Source: Roseateles sp. (GTDB lineage: Bacteria; Pseudomonadota; Gammaproteobacteria; Burkholderiales; Burkholderiaceae_C). Taken from it: a DNA stretch of 64,000 nucleotides. Below the pieces are notes generated by a model. It worked only from the letters and a program-made list of their open reading frames with translations. It ran no database searches and was not told the origin of the DNA. This document shows, piece after piece, positions 63,505 through 64,000 of the stretch. Position numbers and translations under genes: made by a program. Within the stretch, counting starts at the first letter, position 1, and every line of letters begins with the position of its first letter. The DNA lies in the NCBI GenBank assembly GCA_015657635.1, contig JACDQM010000009.1, positions 1 through 64,000 on the forward strand. Direction: 5' to 3'.

Positions 63505-64000
63505 ATGAAAAAACTCCTACACAGCTTCCTTACCGCCCGCGACACTGGTGCCCGCCTGACGGCGCAGACGCCACTGGAGCTCGCTGCGACGCTTGGCACT
63601 GATGAGGGCCTGTCGACGCCAGGCCTGCCGCGCGTGTTTGTCGACTCAACGCGGCGCTTCCAGACCCTTGAGGGCTTTGGTGGGGCGTTCACCGAATCGG
63701 CCGCCGTCACCTGGCGTGCATTGGCGCCCCCGCAGCGCGATCGCTTTCTTAGCGATCACTTCGATCCTCAAGAAGGGCAGGGCTATCTGCTTTGCCGGCT
63801 GCACATGAACAGTTGCGACTTCTCCCTGGGCAACTATGCGCATGTGGAAGCGCCAGGCGATATCGAACTCTCCAGCTTCTCGATTGAGCGCGACCGTGCC
63901 TGCTTGTTGCCGATGGTGAAGGCCGCGCAGGCCGTTGCAGCGGGCCGCGGCCGCGAGCTGAAACTGCTGGCATCGCCCTGGAGCCCGCCAGCTTGGATGA
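63505..64000 (+). CDS. Glycoside hydrolase family 30 (glucosylceramidase-like), N-terminal part
   Basis: From the ATG at 63505 the frame is open to the window end (about 165 residues). FQTLEGFGGAFTESAAVTWR, CRLHMNSCDFSLGNYAHVE and KLLASPWSPPAWM are landmarks of the N-terminal part of the GH30 catalytic domain. The catalytic acids lie beyond the window. GH30 enzymes cleave beta-1,6- or beta-1,3-linked glucose, glucosylceramide or xylan. No signal peptide is seen at this start, unlike most secreted GH30 enzymes. Beside glucokinase it suggests beta-glucan or glucoside use. Confidence 0.9.
   Translation, partial: MKKLLHSFLTARDTGARLTAQTPLELAATLGTDEGLSTPGLPRVFVDSTRRFQTLEGFGGAFTESAAVTWRALAPPQRDRFLSDHFDPQEGQGYLLCRLHMNSCDFSLGNYAHVEAPGDIELSSFSIERDRACLLPMVKAAQAVAAGRGRELKLLASPWSPPAWM

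Noticed and set aside
1-64000. CRISPR arrays, phage genes, toxin-antitoxin or restriction systems
   Set aside because: No regularly spaced repeats and no cas, phage structural, toxin or methyltransferase motifs were seen in any frame.

Overview
The window is GC-rich chromosomal DNA from a betaproteobacterium, most likely order Burkholderiales and a Roseateles/Mitsuaria/Pelomonas-like lineage. That placement is inferred from gene content: a phasin, a thioredoxin-reductase-type ferredoxin-NADP reductase with FdxA, the cysI-DUF934-cysH-cysD-cysN-cobA order, and a pyruvate dehydrogenase operon whose E3 carries its own lipoyl domain. No homology search was possible.

Layout. 1-5450: a minus-strand, overlapping light/DNA-repair operon (HiPIP, DUF2256, FeS-type photolyase, FAD-domain photolyase-like protein, DUF393 thiol oxidoreductase, a Cys-rich mini-protein, and a CPD-type photolyase cut by the window edge), divergent from a MerR-type regulator resembling LitR proteins that lack a B12 site. 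5553-7246: SOUL protein, YjdM zinc ribbon, glutaredoxin-like protein, two identical tRNA-Asn genes. 7283-9623: TonB-dependent receptor under a TPP riboswitch. 9652-11157: ferredoxin reductase and FdxA. 11244-18085: assimilatory sulfate reduction operon with a TauE/SafE exporter. 18332-25965: housekeeping genes (patatin lipoprotein, LON-domain protein, phasin, HDAC-like amidohydrolase, thioesterase, nitroreductase, Na+/H+ antiporter, hydroxyacid dehydrogenase). 26182-31309: two convergent c-di-GMP phosphodiesterases with decayed GGDEF domains. 31425-44546: rmuC, MFS transporter, sulfatase-fold transferase, M16 peptidase, alpha/beta hydrolase, a two-component system with a DJ-1-family protein, and a second histidine kinase. 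44573-57166: prlC and folD, a FixLJ-like kinase/regulator pair, then aceE-aceF-lpdA.

57174-60754 is an accessory segment bounded by two near-identical 50-bp direct repeats, each containing the terminator found after lpdA. It holds IS91, IS3 and TonB-receptor fragments joined end to end, then an ArsR repressor and a flavoprotein with a seven-cysteine tail. Each of these two genes has its own copy of a TTCGT-N6-ACGAA operator. After it come an XRE/MmyB-type regulator, a small membrane protein, glucokinase, and the start of a GH30 glycosidase divergent from glucokinase.

Four otherwise well-conserved genes (cysN, the NhaD-type antiporter, the DJ-1 protein, and aceE twice) carry single-base frameshifts in short G/C runs. 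Their restored reading is clean, so sequencing or assembly errors are the first explanation.
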